From CAZEKB01 sp964512225 (GTDB taxonomy: Bacteria > Myxococcota_A > UBA796 > UBA9615): 64,000 bases of DNA. The stretch is taken from positions 1-64,000 of the forward strand of contig CAZEKB010000007.1 of assembly GCA_964512225.1 (NCBI GenBank), written 5' to 3'. The stretch's first letter is position 1, and every line of letters starts with the position of its first letter. The notes below the pieces were generated by a model. It made no database searches. It had not been told where the DNA came from and was given only the letters and a program-made list of their open reading frames with translations. Made by a program: the position numbers and the translations under genes. Positions 51,587 to 60,656 of this stretch are shown in pieces.

Positions 51587-53299
51587 ATGCGCCGCACCGT
51601 CCTCGCCCTGCCGATCCTCCTGTGGGCGGCGACGGCGTCCGCGCAGGCCCCGCCGAACCGGCCCGGACCGCCCCCGCCGCTGGCGGGCGTCCCCATCGAG
51701 CTGCAGTGCGACGCGAAGCTCCCGGACGGCCACCCGGTCGCCCACCGTCAGCCGGGCGTCGACCTGCACACCCTCGCCGAGCGCGCCGAGGCCGAGGATC
51801 CGCTCGAGTGGCTCGACGACATGCTCTGCGACCGACTGTGGCGGATGCTCGAGGCGGCGGGAGCCCACCCCGCTCCCGACGACGTCCGCCTCCCCGCGCG
51901 CGCCATCGTCGAAGCGCGGCTCGAGGACCTCCAGATCTCGGGGACCCGCGAGGTGGACCAGCGCATCGGCGGCTCGATCCTCCAGGTCGCCGTGCCCCAC
52001 TGGAGCCTGGGCATGCGGTGGCGACTGTCCTTCGCCGTGCACTACCCGGCCGCGGATCCGTCCGACGACGCCACGGTCCTGAGCGCCCCGCCCCTCGAGC
52101 TCAATCCACGGGCCGGCGCCGAGCAGGACGACTACGCGCCGCTGCGACTCGGGGCCCTCCTCGAAGTGTCCGCCGCCCGCGCCTTCACCACCGTGCCCCG
52201 GATCATCGCCGACGACGGTCGCCTCGGCGATCTGCTCTTCGCGCGCGTCGATCGACCGCCCGGCGCGCCCCCCGAGCTCGGCGCCCCCGGCGCGGTCGGG
52301 GCCCAGTTCTGGCAGCTGCTCGTATCGGATCCGAAGCACCGCCACGACGCCCTGGCGTTCCACCTCGGCAGCCGGGTCATCCCCCAACCGGCGCGCACCG
52401 AGCTGGCGTACTGGTTCCTCCTCAACGACTCGAACCCCACGCTGCGCAAGGACGTGCTCGCGTGGCTGCTGCGCGGGGAGCACCCGCCCGACGCCGAGCA
52501 GCCGCTCAGCGACCGGCTCTTCATCGCCTTGCGTTGGCTCCTCGCGCGCGACGGCTCCCCCCGCATGCGCGGCCGGGTGATCGACAGCCTCGAGGGCCGC
52601 GTGACGGACGACGTGCGCGACCTGATGCTGCTCGGATCCACGGATCGCGCGAGCAGCGTGTCCGAGCGGGCGCTGGGGGGCCTGAGGCGCTTCGCCGCGC
52701 CCACGCTGTCCGACTACCGGCGCATGGAGGCCGAGCCCGCCCCGCCGTCGCCCGCGAGCTGGACCGTCGCCCTGGACGGCCGCGTGGTCATGCCCGACGG
52801 GTCGCCCGCGTCGCACCGGCTCGCCCTCGTGCGGGAGACCGGCGGGGCCCCGTCGGAGAAGTGGCTCGTCCGCTGGCTCCACTCGGGGCGCGTCGAGGCC
52901 GGAGAGCTCGACTGGGCCATGGTCGCCTGGGCGGACCTGCTGGAGCACGAAGCGGCGCGCGTCCGCCGGGCGACCATCGAGCGCCTGGGACGGGAGACCG
53001 ACCGCGCCGAGGCCCGGTCCCTGCTCGCGGGCCCCATCGCGTCGGAGCCGCTGCCCGAGCTCCGGATCGAGGCGCTGCTCGGCATCGGGGCCGTCGAGGA
53101 CCCGGCCGCCCGCGACGCCGTGCTCGCGGCCACGGAGGACCCCGACGCGGCGGTGCGGAAGGCCGCCGCCGAGGCGCTGATGGTCATCCCCGGGCGGAGC
53201 GCGCAGGTGCGGCTGGAGGCCCTCCGGGACAACGATCCCGACCCGAAGGTGCGGCGACGCGCGCGGGTCTCGCTGCGCAAGCGCGGGAAGTCCGGCTGA
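51587..53299 (+). CDS. Secreted HEAT-repeat protein
   Basis: Encodes 570 aa with a signal peptide ending ATASAQ and a Pro-rich start. Residues 35-240 are mixed alpha/beta with no named fold. From ~255 helical repeats follow, and the last ~130 residues are classical HEAT units (ARSLLAGPIASEPLPELRIEALLGIGAVEDPAARDAVLA). A beta insertion lies at ~385-425. TAGTCT is 10 nt before the ATG. Such proteins serve as scaffolds; the partner is unknown. It resembles the C-terminus of the 8377-11280 protein. Confidence 0.75.
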   Translation: MRRTVLALPILLWAATASAQAPPNRPGPPPPLAGVPIELQCDAKLPDGHPVAHRQPGVDLHTLAERAEAEDPLEWLDDMLCDRLWRMLEAAGAHPAPDDVRLPARAIVEARLEDLQISGTREVDQRIGGSILQVAVPHWSLGMRWRLSFAVHYPAADPSDDATVLSAPPLELNPRAGAEQDDYAPLRLGALLEVSAARAFTTVPRIIADDGRLGDLLFARVDRPPGAPPELGAPGAVGAQFWQLLVSDPKHRHDALAFHLGSRVIPQPARTELAYWFLLNDSNPTLRKDVLAWLLRGEHPPDAEQPLSDRLFIALRWLLARDGSPRMRGRVIDSLEGRVTDDVRDLMLLGSTDRASSVSERALGGLRRFAAPTLSDYRRMEAEPAPPSPASWTVALDGRVVMPDGSPASHRLALVRETGGAPSEKWLVRWLHSGRVEAGELDWAMVAWADLLEHEAARVRRATIERLGRETDRAEARSLLAGPIASEPLPELRIEALLGIGAVEDPAARDAVLAATEDPDAAVRKAAAEALMVIPGRSAQVRLEALRDNDPDPKVRRRARVSLRKRGKSG

Positions 53300-53305
53300 G
53301 GCGCC

Positions 53306-53875
53306 TCACGGGGTCTGCAGGGTCGTCGTTCGCGCGTCGGACCACGTGCCGCCGGTGTCGGTGCCGCCCGTCAGCTCGAGCGTGACCTCGCCCTGCAGGG
53401 GCGCGGGGCCGAACCCGCCGGACGTGCGCACCGACTGCTGGGTCCCGCACTGGTGGAAGAGGGTGGGGAGGCCGTCGATCCCGTCGTAGAGCAGGGCGAC
53501 CAGGATGTCCTCGGACTCCTCGCCGGCGAGGACCTGCCACGGCGGCTCGTCGCAGCTCGTGGGGCCGGACGTCGCGAACTGGTCTCCGATGGTCAGATCG
53601 ACGCGGGTGACGCTCAGGGTGGCCGCCGGACCCTGGTTTTCGACGCGGAAGACGATCGAGTAGTCGGCGCAGTCGACCTCCACCCCGTCGGCGTTCGGCT
53701 CGCACCGGTAGACGTCGTCCACGGTCGCCGTCATCCCGTCGATCCGCGCGTCCGCGTCGTCATCGCCGCCCCCGCCGCCGCCGCCACCGCCCCCGCCGCC
53801 CCCGCGGGACGAGCTCCCGCAGCCCACGACCAGGCCCGCCGAGAACAGCGCGACGAGGACGAACCGGACGGGCAT
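53306..53875 (-). CDS. Gly-linker lipoprotein
   Basis: Encodes 189 aa. Lipobox VVGC (Cys19), a run of thirteen Gly, DDDAD, then a beta domain (~48-189) with ADYSIVFRVENQGPAATLSVTRVDLTIG, which resembles CARDB/conserved-adhesion Ig folds. Cys pairs are present (CEPNADGVEVDC, CDEPP, CGTQQ). Its ATG shares one base with the stop of the TPR protein gene (TGATG), so it is the third, coupled gene of the FIST-TPR operon. It may be exported to the same surface complex. Confidence 0.78.
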   Translation of the reverse strand: MPVRFVLVALFSAGLVVGCGSSSRGGGGGGGGGGGGGDDDADARIDGMTATVDDVYRCEPNADGVEVDCADYSIVFRVENQGPAATLSVTRVDLTIGDQFATSGPTSCDEPPWQVLAGEESEDILVALLYDGIDGLPTLFHQCGTQQSVRTSGGFGPAPLQGEVTLELTGGTDTGGTWSDARTTTLQTP

Positions 53876-56757
53876 CAGAAGATGAAGTAGGTGGCCAGGA
53901 GCAGGCGAAGGTCGAGGTAGCCCGGGGGATCCGGCACGGGGTTGCGGACGATGCCGTCGGCGTCCACGTGGGCGAGGCCCAGGTGCCGGCCCGCGTGCAC
54001 GCCGAGGATGAGGTCGATGCCGATGGGCTGCAGCAAGCGCCAACGGTGCTGCATCCCCACGTCCGCGACGTTGTTCCAGTAGTCGTTGCGGATGTCCTTG
54101 ATGAACCGACCCTCGACGAGCGGCTGCCACGCGATCGGCCCGGTGACGAGCCAGGTGGCGCCGAAGCGACCGCGCGCGAAGAAGAAGACGTTGTGGTCGA
54201 ACCGGCTGACGTAGGTGACGTCGCCGTAGAACTCGGCACAGGCGAGCAGCTCGAGGCGCGCCCCGCCGGGCTGCGGATCCGGATTGCAGGTGGGCGTGGA
54301 CGGCCCCACGTACGCCCCGATGCGGAGGTCCCACGTGGCCGGGGTCCTCCCGTCTCGGATCAGCTTCAGGGCGAAGGCGATCTGCGCGTACACGCCGGCC
54401 TGCTGCCGCCAGAAGCGGAAGAGGATGCCGCCGCCCACGAGCAGGGCGTTGTCGTTGAGGATCAGCGGCGTCTGGCTGGGGTCCGTGATGCCCCGCGAGC
54501 TCACGTCGCGGCTGATCTGCAGGAAGACGTAGGGCTCGAGGTCGAGCCAGGGGATCGGCCGGACGAAGCCCCGGATGCGCAGGAACCCGATCAGGTTGTC
54601 GAAGCGCTGGGGCGCGAGCCGCGAGTAGCCGTACAGGTCCGCGTACAGGTCGCCCCAGAAGAGGCGAGGCATCACCTGCAGCTCGGTGTGCGCCGTCTGC
54701 GCGTACTCGGGGTCTTCGCCCTGCTTGGCGTCGCGGAAGTGCTTCCGGGCCTGCTTGATCCGGCCCGCGGCGAGCTCCAGGTACCCGAGCTCGAGGTCCA
54801 CGATCTGCGGGTCCGCGCCCATCTCCCGGGCCACCTCGTAGGCCTCCCGGGAGCCCTCGAGGTCGCCGAGCCGCCGCAGGATGCGGGCGTTGGCGAGCCA
54901 CTGGTCCGAGCCCCACGCCTTCCGCCCCTCGGGGGGGAGCGCGTCGAGGTCCGCCTGAGCCTGCTCGACGACCTCGTCGTCGCGTCCGGTGCGGGCCTTC
55001 GAGAGGTGCTCGCGCGCGATGTCGGTCCACTTGCGGGCGTCCTCCAAGACGGCCCGGTAGTCGGCGATGATCGCCTCGTTCGCCTCGGGGGCGCCGCGAC
55101 CCAGGTCGAGGGCGCGCACCGCGCCGTCGTAGTCGCCCACGCTCGCGAGGAAGTACGCCTCGCCGATCCAGTGGTCGCCCGTCCAGTCCTCGCGCTCTCG
55201 GGGGTCCGACGTGGCGAGCCCGCCTCGACCGCGCACCTCGTACTCGTCCGCCTCTTCGCCCCGGACGAGGCTCGCGTAGTGCTCCTTCGCCGCGTCGAGG
55301 TCGCCCCTCCCCTCGGCGATCACGGCGAGCTCGAGGGCCACCACCCGGGGGTCCGCGCCGCGCTCCACGGCCGTGGCGAAGGCGGCCTCGGCGGCCTCGA
55401 TCTCGCCCTCGCGCTTGAGGCGATAGGCCTCGATCATCCAGTGGCGCCCGCTCCACTGCGCGGGGTCGTCGGGGGGCAGGTACTCCAGCTGCGCGGCCGC
55501 GAGCACCACGACCGCCTTGTTCGGCCCGCTCGCCGCCTCCAGGAACCGCTTGCGCGCCGTGCCCTTGTTCCCGCGCTCGAGCTCGACGTACCCGATCTCC
55601 ATCGCGATCGACTGGGCATCGGCGCCCGCGTCGCGGGCGAAGCGGAACGCCGCGATCGCCCCGTCGTAGTCGCCGCTGCGCTTCATCACGTAGGCCTGGT
55701 TCATGAAGCGCTGGGCGAACTCGCGGCGCTGCTGCTCTCGGATCCGGGCCTGCTCCAGCTCGAACAGCTCCTCTTCGGTGAGCTCCGGCTCCTCGGGGAC
55801 GTCGTCGCCGTCCTCTTCCGCCGCCTCTTCCGCCGCCGCCGCCGCCTCGGCCGCCGCCTTCGCCTCCTCCTCGCGCTGCCTCCGACGGGCCTCGGCCTCG
55901 AGCTCCGCGGCTTCCCGCGCGGCCTTCTGCTCGGCCCGGACCGCGGGCCGGAGCTCGCGCATCTTCAGGGCCACCTGCCCCAGCTCGAAGTGCGTCTGCT
56001 GGGGCTCGGCGCCGTCGTCCAGCGCGCGCCGGTAGGCGACCACGGCCTCGTCCCACCGCTGCTGGTCCCGCAGCCCTCGCGCCTCCGCGAGGAGGCGGTC
56101 GCTCTCGGTGAGCTCCCCGATCCCCGGCGGCAGGGCCGCCAGCGCGCCCGCCGCCTGCTCCGCGAGGCGCTCGTCGTCGCCCTCGCTCGCGGCGATGAAC
56201 GCGGCCCGCGCGGCGTCGAGCCGCTCCCGGTGGATCTCGACGTAGCCGAGCTGCAGGTCGACGGCCTGGGCCGACCAGCCCGCCTCGCGCGCCTCCTCCA
56301 GGGCCTCGACCGCGGCGTCCCAGTCCTGCTGCTCGCACAGGTCGTAGGCCTTGGTCATCGCCGCGTGGGCGACGGTCCCCTCCGCCTGGCTGGACCGACC
56401 GAGGTTGCCCAGCTCGAGCTCGGCCTGCTCCTTCAGCTTCTCGTTGGGCCCGCCCTTGGCCTTGTTGAACTGGGCGCGGGCGGCCTCGATGTTGCCGAGC
56501 TGGGTGAAGACGTACCCCATCTCCATCGCCAGGACCTGGGGGTCGCCCCCCGCCTTGCGCGCCTTCTCGAACGCGTCGAGCGCGCCCCGGAAGTTGCGCA
56601 CGGCCTTCCGCTTCCAGCCCTCGGCGGTCCACCGGTCGGCGTTCCAGCCGCTCGTATCCTCGGCCTCGTCGGCGGCGGGGGCCGAGGCGGGCGTGCCCAC
56701 GCCCACCAGCAGTGCGAGCAGGGCGACGGGCAGGAACCTCGAAATCCGCATCCTCAT
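53875..56757 (-). CDS. TPR-repeat protein with C-terminal outer-membrane-like beta domain
   Basis: Encodes 960 aa with a signal peptide ending PASAPA. Residues ~45-690 are TPR-like units. Several repeat a DPQVLAMEMGYVFTQLGNIEAARAQF pattern at ~100-residue spacing, often introduced by WTAEGW or WSGRHW. A charged Ala/Glu coiled segment is at ~255-320. The last ~270 residues are rich in aromatic beta strands (DLYGYSRLAPQRFDNLIGFLRI, VFFFARGRFGATWLV) like a barrel, similar in plan to NfrA-type proteins. It ends with the aromatic YFIF. The gene overlaps the FIST gene by ATGA. A role in assembling or secreting an envelope polymer is possible. Confidence 0.8.
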   Translation of the reverse strand: MRMRISRFLPVALLALLVGVGTPASAPAADEAEDTSGWNADRWTAEGWKRKAVRNFRGALDAFEKARKAGGDPQVLAMEMGYVFTQLGNIEAARAQFNKAKGGPNEKLKEQAELELGNLGRSSQAEGTVAHAAMTKAYDLCEQQDWDAAVEALEEAREAGWSAQAVDLQLGYVEIHRERLDAARAAFIAASEGDDERLAEQAAGALAALPPGIGELTESDRLLAEARGLRDQQRWDEAVVAYRRALDDGAEPQQTHFELGQVALKMRELRPAVRAEQKAAREAAELEAEARRRQREEEAKAAAEAAAAAEEAAEEDGDDVPEEPELTEEELFELEQARIREQQRREFAQRFMNQAYVMKRSGDYDGAIAAFRFARDAGADAQSIAMEIGYVELERGNKGTARKRFLEAASGPNKAVVVLAAAQLEYLPPDDPAQWSGRHWMIEAYRLKREGEIEAAEAAFATAVERGADPRVVALELAVIAEGRGDLDAAKEHYASLVRGEEADEYEVRGRGGLATSDPREREDWTGDHWIGEAYFLASVGDYDGAVRALDLGRGAPEANEAIIADYRAVLEDARKWTDIAREHLSKARTGRDDEVVEQAQADLDALPPEGRKAWGSDQWLANARILRRLGDLEGSREAYEVAREMGADPQIVDLELGYLELAAGRIKQARKHFRDAKQGEDPEYAQTAHTELQVMPRLFWGDLYADLYGYSRLAPQRFDNLIGFLRIRGFVRPIPWLDLEPYVFLQISRDVSSRGITDPSQTPLILNDNALLVGGGILFRFWRQQAGVYAQIAFALKLIRDGRTPATWDLRIGAYVGPSTPTCNPDPQPGGARLELLACAEFYGDVTYVSRFDHNVFFFARGRFGATWLVTGPIAWQPLVEGRFIKDIRNDYWNNVADVGMQHRWRLLQPIGIDLILGVHAGRHLGLAHVDADGIVRNPVPDPPGYLDLRLLLATYFIF

Positions 56758-57932
56758 GGAGCCCTCAGCAGCGCGATCGACGACGTGAACCCATGCACCC
56801 GGGTCCGCCCCTGGACGGGTCCGATCTCCCCGCCGCAGAAGAAGCCGCCGATCGGCAGCTCGCCCAGGTGCTCCACGATCATGCCCGAATCGTGACCGGC
56901 CACGCCGTACAGGCCCTCTCCGCGGCCCAGGCAGCTGAACAGGAGCGCGGCCGCGGGCTCGTCCGGCTCCGCCGCGAGGCGGCGCCGCAGCATGGCCCGG
57001 AGGTCCATCGCCGACGCGTGGGCGTCGCGCAGGTGGAACTGAATGACCTGCTGCGGCCGCATCTCCGACCCCACGGCGACGATCCCGAGCTGCGGGTCGA
57101 CCCCCACGAGGTTGCGGATCAGGAAGTCGCCGTGCTCCAGGTTCGACGGGTCCGACTTGAGCGAGACGCCGAGGCAGAGCGACGTGCGGAAGCGCCGCTG
57201 GTCCTCTTCGGGCAGCGACTCGAAGAGCTCGAGCAGCGCCTTGGCGGCGGGGCGTCCGTCGATCTCGTGGATGAGGTTGGCCTCGCAGCGCGTCACGAAC
57301 ATCGGCGCCCCGATCGGGCGGCAGCCCTGCGCCACGACCGTGTCCACGAGGATCTCCCCGCGCAGCGTGACGGCCGCCGTGCCCATGCGGTGCATCGCGT
57401 CGTCCACGAAGAGGACGTTGAGGCCGGGGGCCGCCGCGCCGGAGGCCAGCCCGCCGATCTTCACGGCCTTGGGGAAGCTCGCGTCGAGGCCCGCCAGGAG
57501 CGCGTCCACGTCCATGGTGAAGGCGTCCGGGAAGAGGAGGAACTGCGGGTCGCCCACGGGCTCCAGCCCCATGAGGTCGTGCCAGGCCTCGGGCTCGGCG
57601 TTCCATCCCGGGAGGTCGGCGCCGTCGATGTGGACCGCGCGCACCTCGACGTCGGGGAGCACCGCGCCCACCAGGGCGATCGCGGGGACGTGTTCGAGCT
57701 CCCGGCCCCCGCCGACCACGCCTCCGGCCGCGCAGCCCGCGATCGCGGCGTCGGGGAACGCGGCGCGGAGGGCCGCCGGGACGCGGTGGTAGTCGTCGCC
57801 GTAGCCGGGGGTCACGAAGACGAGGAGGAGGTCCGGTTCGTCGCCCTCGAGCTTGCCGACGAGGCGGGCGATCGCGCCGGTGAAGGCCTCGTCGAAGCCG
57901 CCCCCGGCCGCGAGGGTGGAGGCCCACTTCAT
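56754..57932 (-). CDS. FIST domain sensor protein
   Basis: Encodes 392 aa. FIST-N (~10-215) has DLLLVFVTPGYGDDYHRVP, AAIAGCAAGGVV and KIGGLASGAAA. FIST-C (~225-375) has CRPIGAPMFVTRCEANLIHEIDG, PAAALLFSCLGRG and GGFFCGGEIGPV with conserved Cys. FIST proteins are thought to bind small ligands such as amino acids; they often occur beside signalling genes. GGAGGA six bases before the ATG is a strong Shine-Dalgarno. It is first in a coupled three-gene unit with the TPR and Gly-linker proteins. Confidence 0.9.
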   Translation of the reverse strand: MKWASTLAAGGGFDEAFTGAIARLVGKLEGDEPDLLLVFVTPGYGDDYHRVPAALRAAFPDAAIAGCAAGGVVGGGRELEHVPAIALVGAVLPDVEVRAVHIDGADLPGWNAEPEAWHDLMGLEPVGDPQFLLFPDAFTMDVDALLAGLDASFPKAVKIGGLASGAAAPGLNVLFVDDAMHRMGTAAVTLRGEILVDTVVAQGCRPIGAPMFVTRCEANLIHEIDGRPAAKALLELFESLPEEDQRRFRTSLCLGVSLKSDPSNLEHGDFLIRNLVGVDPQLGIVAVGSEMRPQQVIQFHLRDAHASAMDLRAMLRRRLAAEPDEPAAALLFSCLGRGEGLYGVAGHDSGMIVEHLGELPIGGFFCGGEIGPVQGRTRVHGFTSSIALLRAP

Positions 57933-57970
57933 CCGCGCTCCTCCCCCATCGGATCGGCGAGTCGCATGCA

Positions 57971-59290
57971 CTACCCCTCGTAGTGAGCGTCGCACAAGTC
58001 GAGCCCCCGGTCGATGATCGCAAACCCGCGCCGCAGATCCTCGTCGGAGATGCACAGGGGCGGGTTGCACATGAACGAGCCCCACCGGACGAATGTGAAC
58101 AGGTTCTCGCGCCGGAAGTGCGCGCCCAACTCCTGCATCGCGGGCGACGTGCCGTTGTACGGCGCCATGCGATCGCCGGCCGCGTTCTTCTGCAGGTCGA
58201 CCATCCCGAACATCCCGATGTTTCGAGCCTCCTTGACGCACGGATGCTTGGCCGCCAGGGCGTCCATCTCGGCCCTCATCTTCGCGCCCATGACCACCGC
58301 CCGCTCCACCAGGCGGTCCTCCTGCATCACGCGGATGACGGCCTCCGCCGCCGCGAGGCCCACGCCGTGTGAGTTGTAGGTGAGGCCGCCCCAGAACACG
58401 TTCTCGCGGAAGTGGGCCGCGATCGGGTCGGAGACCCCCATCGCGCCGAGCGGCACGTAGGACGACGTGAGGCCCTTCGCCATCGTGACGATGTCCGGGA
58501 CGATGCCGCCGTGCTCGAAGGCGAACCACTTGCCCGTGCGCCCGAAGCCCGCCATCACCTCGTCGCAGACGAGCAGGATGCCGTGCCTGCTCAACAGCTC
58601 CTCGAGGCCCCGCAGCCAGCCCTCGGGGGGCGGCATGATCCCGTTCGTCCCGATCACGGGCTCGATGAACATGGCCGCGATGGTCTGCGGGCCCTCGTAC
58701 ATGAGCACTTCGTCGAGGTAGCGGAGGTGGTTCTCGGTGCGCTCGGCGTCCGTGTCGCCGAACGAGTAGTCGTAGGGGACGGGGGGCATCACCCGCAGGA
58801 AGCCGGGGGCTCCGGGCTCGTTGGCCCAGCGCCGGGGATCGCCGGTGAGCTGCATGCAGGCGTGGGTGGCGCCGTGGTAGCTCCGCAGCAGACTCACGAT
58901 CTTGTGCCGCCCGCTGTAGAGCCGCGCCGCCTTGATGGCGTTCTCGTTGGCCTCGGCGCCGCCGAGCGTGAAGAAGAACGTATTGATGTTCCCGGGGACG
59001 ATCTCGGACAGCAGCTTGCCGACGCGCGCGCGCACGGCCGTGGCGGTGCCCGGGTAGACGTACGTGAACTCGTCGAGCTGGGCCTTGATCGCGTCGAGGA
59101 CGCGCCGGTCACCGTGGCCGACGTTGACCGACATCAGCTGGGAGTTGAAGTCCAGGACACGCGTCCCGTCCGGCTGCACCATCCACACGCCTTCGGTGCG
59201 CGCGATGGGCATCGGGTTCACCGCGTCGCCGCGGGTCCACGTGTACATCGTGTGCTCTTTGCACAGCCGGACGATCTCTTCGGGCGTCAT
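57971..59290 (-). CDS. Class III PLP-dependent aminotransferase
   Basis: Encodes 439 aa. Motifs: VLDFNSQLMSVNVGHG, GGAEANENAIKAARLYSGR, SYHGATHACMQLTGDPRR, LLVCDEVMAGFGRTGKW, and Lys in IVTMAKGLTSSYVPLGAM. These mark beta-alanine/taurine/4-aminobutyrate-type transaminases. It would move an omega-amino group to pyruvate or 2-oxoglutarate; the substrate is unknown. GGAGGAGG is just before the ATG, and TAGCCT lies further upstream. The gene ends close to the FIST start and is not obviously linked to it. Confidence 0.92.
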   Translation of the reverse strand: MTPEEIVRLCKEHTMYTWTRGDAVNPMPIARTEGVWMVQPDGTRVLDFNSQLMSVNVGHGDRRVLDAIKAQLDEFTYVYPGTATAVRARVGKLLSEIVPGNINTFFFTLGGAEANENAIKAARLYSGRHKIVSLLRSYHGATHACMQLTGDPRRWANEPGAPGFLRVMPPVPYDYSFGDTDAERTENHLRYLDEVLMYEGPQTIAAMFIEPVIGTNGIMPPPEGWLRGLEELLSRHGILLVCDEVMAGFGRTGKWFAFEHGGIVPDIVTMAKGLTSSYVPLGAMGVSDPIAAHFRENVFWGGLTYNSHGVGLAAAEAVIRVMQEDRLVERAVVMGAKMRAEMDALAAKHPCVKEARNIGMFGMVDLQKNAAGDRMAPYNGTSPAMQELGAHFRRENLFTFVRWGSFMCNPPLCISDEDLRRGFAIIDRGLDLCDAHYEG

Positions 59291-59315
59291 ACCTCCTCCA
59301 GACGAACAACCCAGG

Positions 59316-60161
59316 CTACTCGATGCCGGGCTCGGGCGACGGGCCCCGACCCGAGACGAGCACGTCCCCGGCGGGAGATTCGGCGTCGACGTCCGCGTTC
59401 GGGGACGCGTACAGCTCGAGCACGACGCCCGGCCCGGGCAGCTCCGGCAGGGCGAAGGGCTGGGGGCTCGGACCCACGTCGGGGTCGACCGCCAGCGGGC
59501 CCACGCGCACGAGGGCCTCGCCGCTGCGCAGCCACAGCACGAACGTCGTGTCCGGGGGCGCGGGCTGCGCGGGCGGTACGAGCAGGGCGCGCTCTCGGGG
59601 CCAGTCGAGCACGGCCCGCCCCCGGGCGACGCCGGCGTTGTCGAACAGGTCCACGACGACCGAGGTGGGGTCCGCCACGAGGCTCGCGAGCGCCTCGGCG
59701 GGCACGAGGCGCTCCCGCACCATCCGGTAGTCCGCCGCCATGCTGCGAGCCTGCGCCTCGGCGGCGCGACGACCCTGCGCGGCCCACTCGGCGTCCTCGA
59801 CCTGCCGCTGCCCCCACCACGCGGCCGCGACGACGGCCCCGATCATCAGGAACAGCAGCGTCCAGAGCAGGCGACGCTCGTTGGTCTCGGCGTACACGAT
59901 CGCGGGCTCGGCCTCGAGCTGCGCCGTCTCCTCGGCGGCCGCTCGCAGCGCTTCGGCCGCGCCCTCGGGCACGGGCACCGGCGGGAACGCCAGGGGCAGC
60001 CCGTAGTAGGCCTCCAGCACGGTCTCGAGCTCGGCCGCGCAGGCGGGACACCCCTCCGAGAGGTGCAGCCGCACGCGGTTGGCGGGCCCGGCCTCGACGG
60101 TGCCGAGCGCGACGGCGACGAAGTGCGGGCGGATGTCCCGGCAGCGGTCGACGTCCATCAT
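59316..60161 (-). CDS. Anti-sigma factor-like membrane protein (zinc-finger N-terminus)
   Basis: Encodes 281 aa. The N-terminal HL(S/E)EGCPACAAELE motif is a ZAS (zf-HC2) anti-sigma domain in which His and two Cys hold zinc. One transmembrane helix (RLLWTLLFLMIGAVVAAAWW, ~94-113) separates it from a coiled and beta-rich periplasmic part. Together with the gene upstream, whose stop overlaps its ATG (ATGA), it forms an ECF sigma/anti-sigma pair. It would hold the sigma factor at the membrane until a signal arrives. Confidence 0.83.
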   Translation of the reverse strand: MMDVDRCRDIRPHFVAVALGTVEAGPANRVRLHLSEGCPACAAELETVLEAYYGLPLAFPPVPVPEGAAEALRAAAEETAQLEAEPAIVYAETNERRLLWTLLFLMIGAVVAAAWWGQRQVEDAEWAAQGRRAAEAQARSMAADYRMVRERLVPAEALASLVADPTSVVVDLFDNAGVARGRAVLDWPRERALLVPPAQPAPPDTTFVLWLRSGEALVRVGPLAVDPDVGPSPQPFALPELPGPGVVLELYASPNADVDAESPAGDVLVSGRGPSPEPGIE

Positions 60162-60610
60162 TCGGACGGCTCCGCGGCGGCCGCGACGAGGGCGGCGAGG
60201 GCGGCGGGCCCGCGGTCCGGGCGGGGCACGTCGTTGCGCCAGCAGGCGACGACGGCGTCGCGGTCCTCGGGGGAGATGCGGGCGAGGGGATGGTCGGGGG
60301 CGGGCTCGGCCGACTCGACGGTCACCCGGAGACCCCCGCCGACGGACGCCACGGCAGCCTCCCGCGCCGCCGCGAGGGCCCACATCAGGGGCCGGCCGAA
60401 GTGTCGGTCGTAGTGCGCGGCCTCGCGCCACAGGCCCACGAAGACCTGCTCGAGCAGCTGCTCGGCCGTCGCCCCCGGGCCGACGATGCGGACGAGGGCG
60501 CCGTGGACCCACGGTCCGGCCGCGGCGTGGAAAGCGACGAGACCGCTCACGTCCCCCGCGGCCATGGCCTCGACGTGGATCAGCAGCTCCGCATCGGACG
60601 GCACCCGCAC
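60158..60610 (-). CDS. ECF-type sigma factor with truncated region 4
   Basis: Encodes 150 aa from GTG. Region 2 is recognisable (HVEAMAAGDVSGLVAFHAAAGPW, AEQLLEQVFVGLWREAAHYD). Region 4 should follow as a ~60-residue helix-turn-helix, but only LARISPEDRDAVVACWRNDVPRP is left before an Ala-rich end. ECF sigma factors are normally ~170-200 aa. It may bind -35 DNA weakly or act with another factor. TACCAT lies 6 nt before the GTG. It overlaps the anti-sigma gene. Confidence 0.7.
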   Translation of the reverse strand: MRVPSDAELLIHVEAMAAGDVSGLVAFHAAAGPWVHGALVRIVGPGATAEQLLEQVFVGLWREAAHYDRHFGRPLMWALAAAREAAVASVGGGLRVTVESAEPAPDHPLARISPEDRDAVVACWRNDVPRPDRGPAALAALVAAAAEPSE

Positions 60611-60616
60611 GCCCGA

Positions 60617-60622
60617 ATGGTA
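60617..60622 (-). promoter_or_regulatory. -10-like element TACCAT for a leaderless GTG start
   Basis: Six nucleotides precede GTG 60610 on the minus strand. No Shine-Dalgarno. Confidence 0.45.
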
Positions 60623-60656
60623 GCCGACCGGGCGCGGGGACCCGGGCCCGGGCCCG

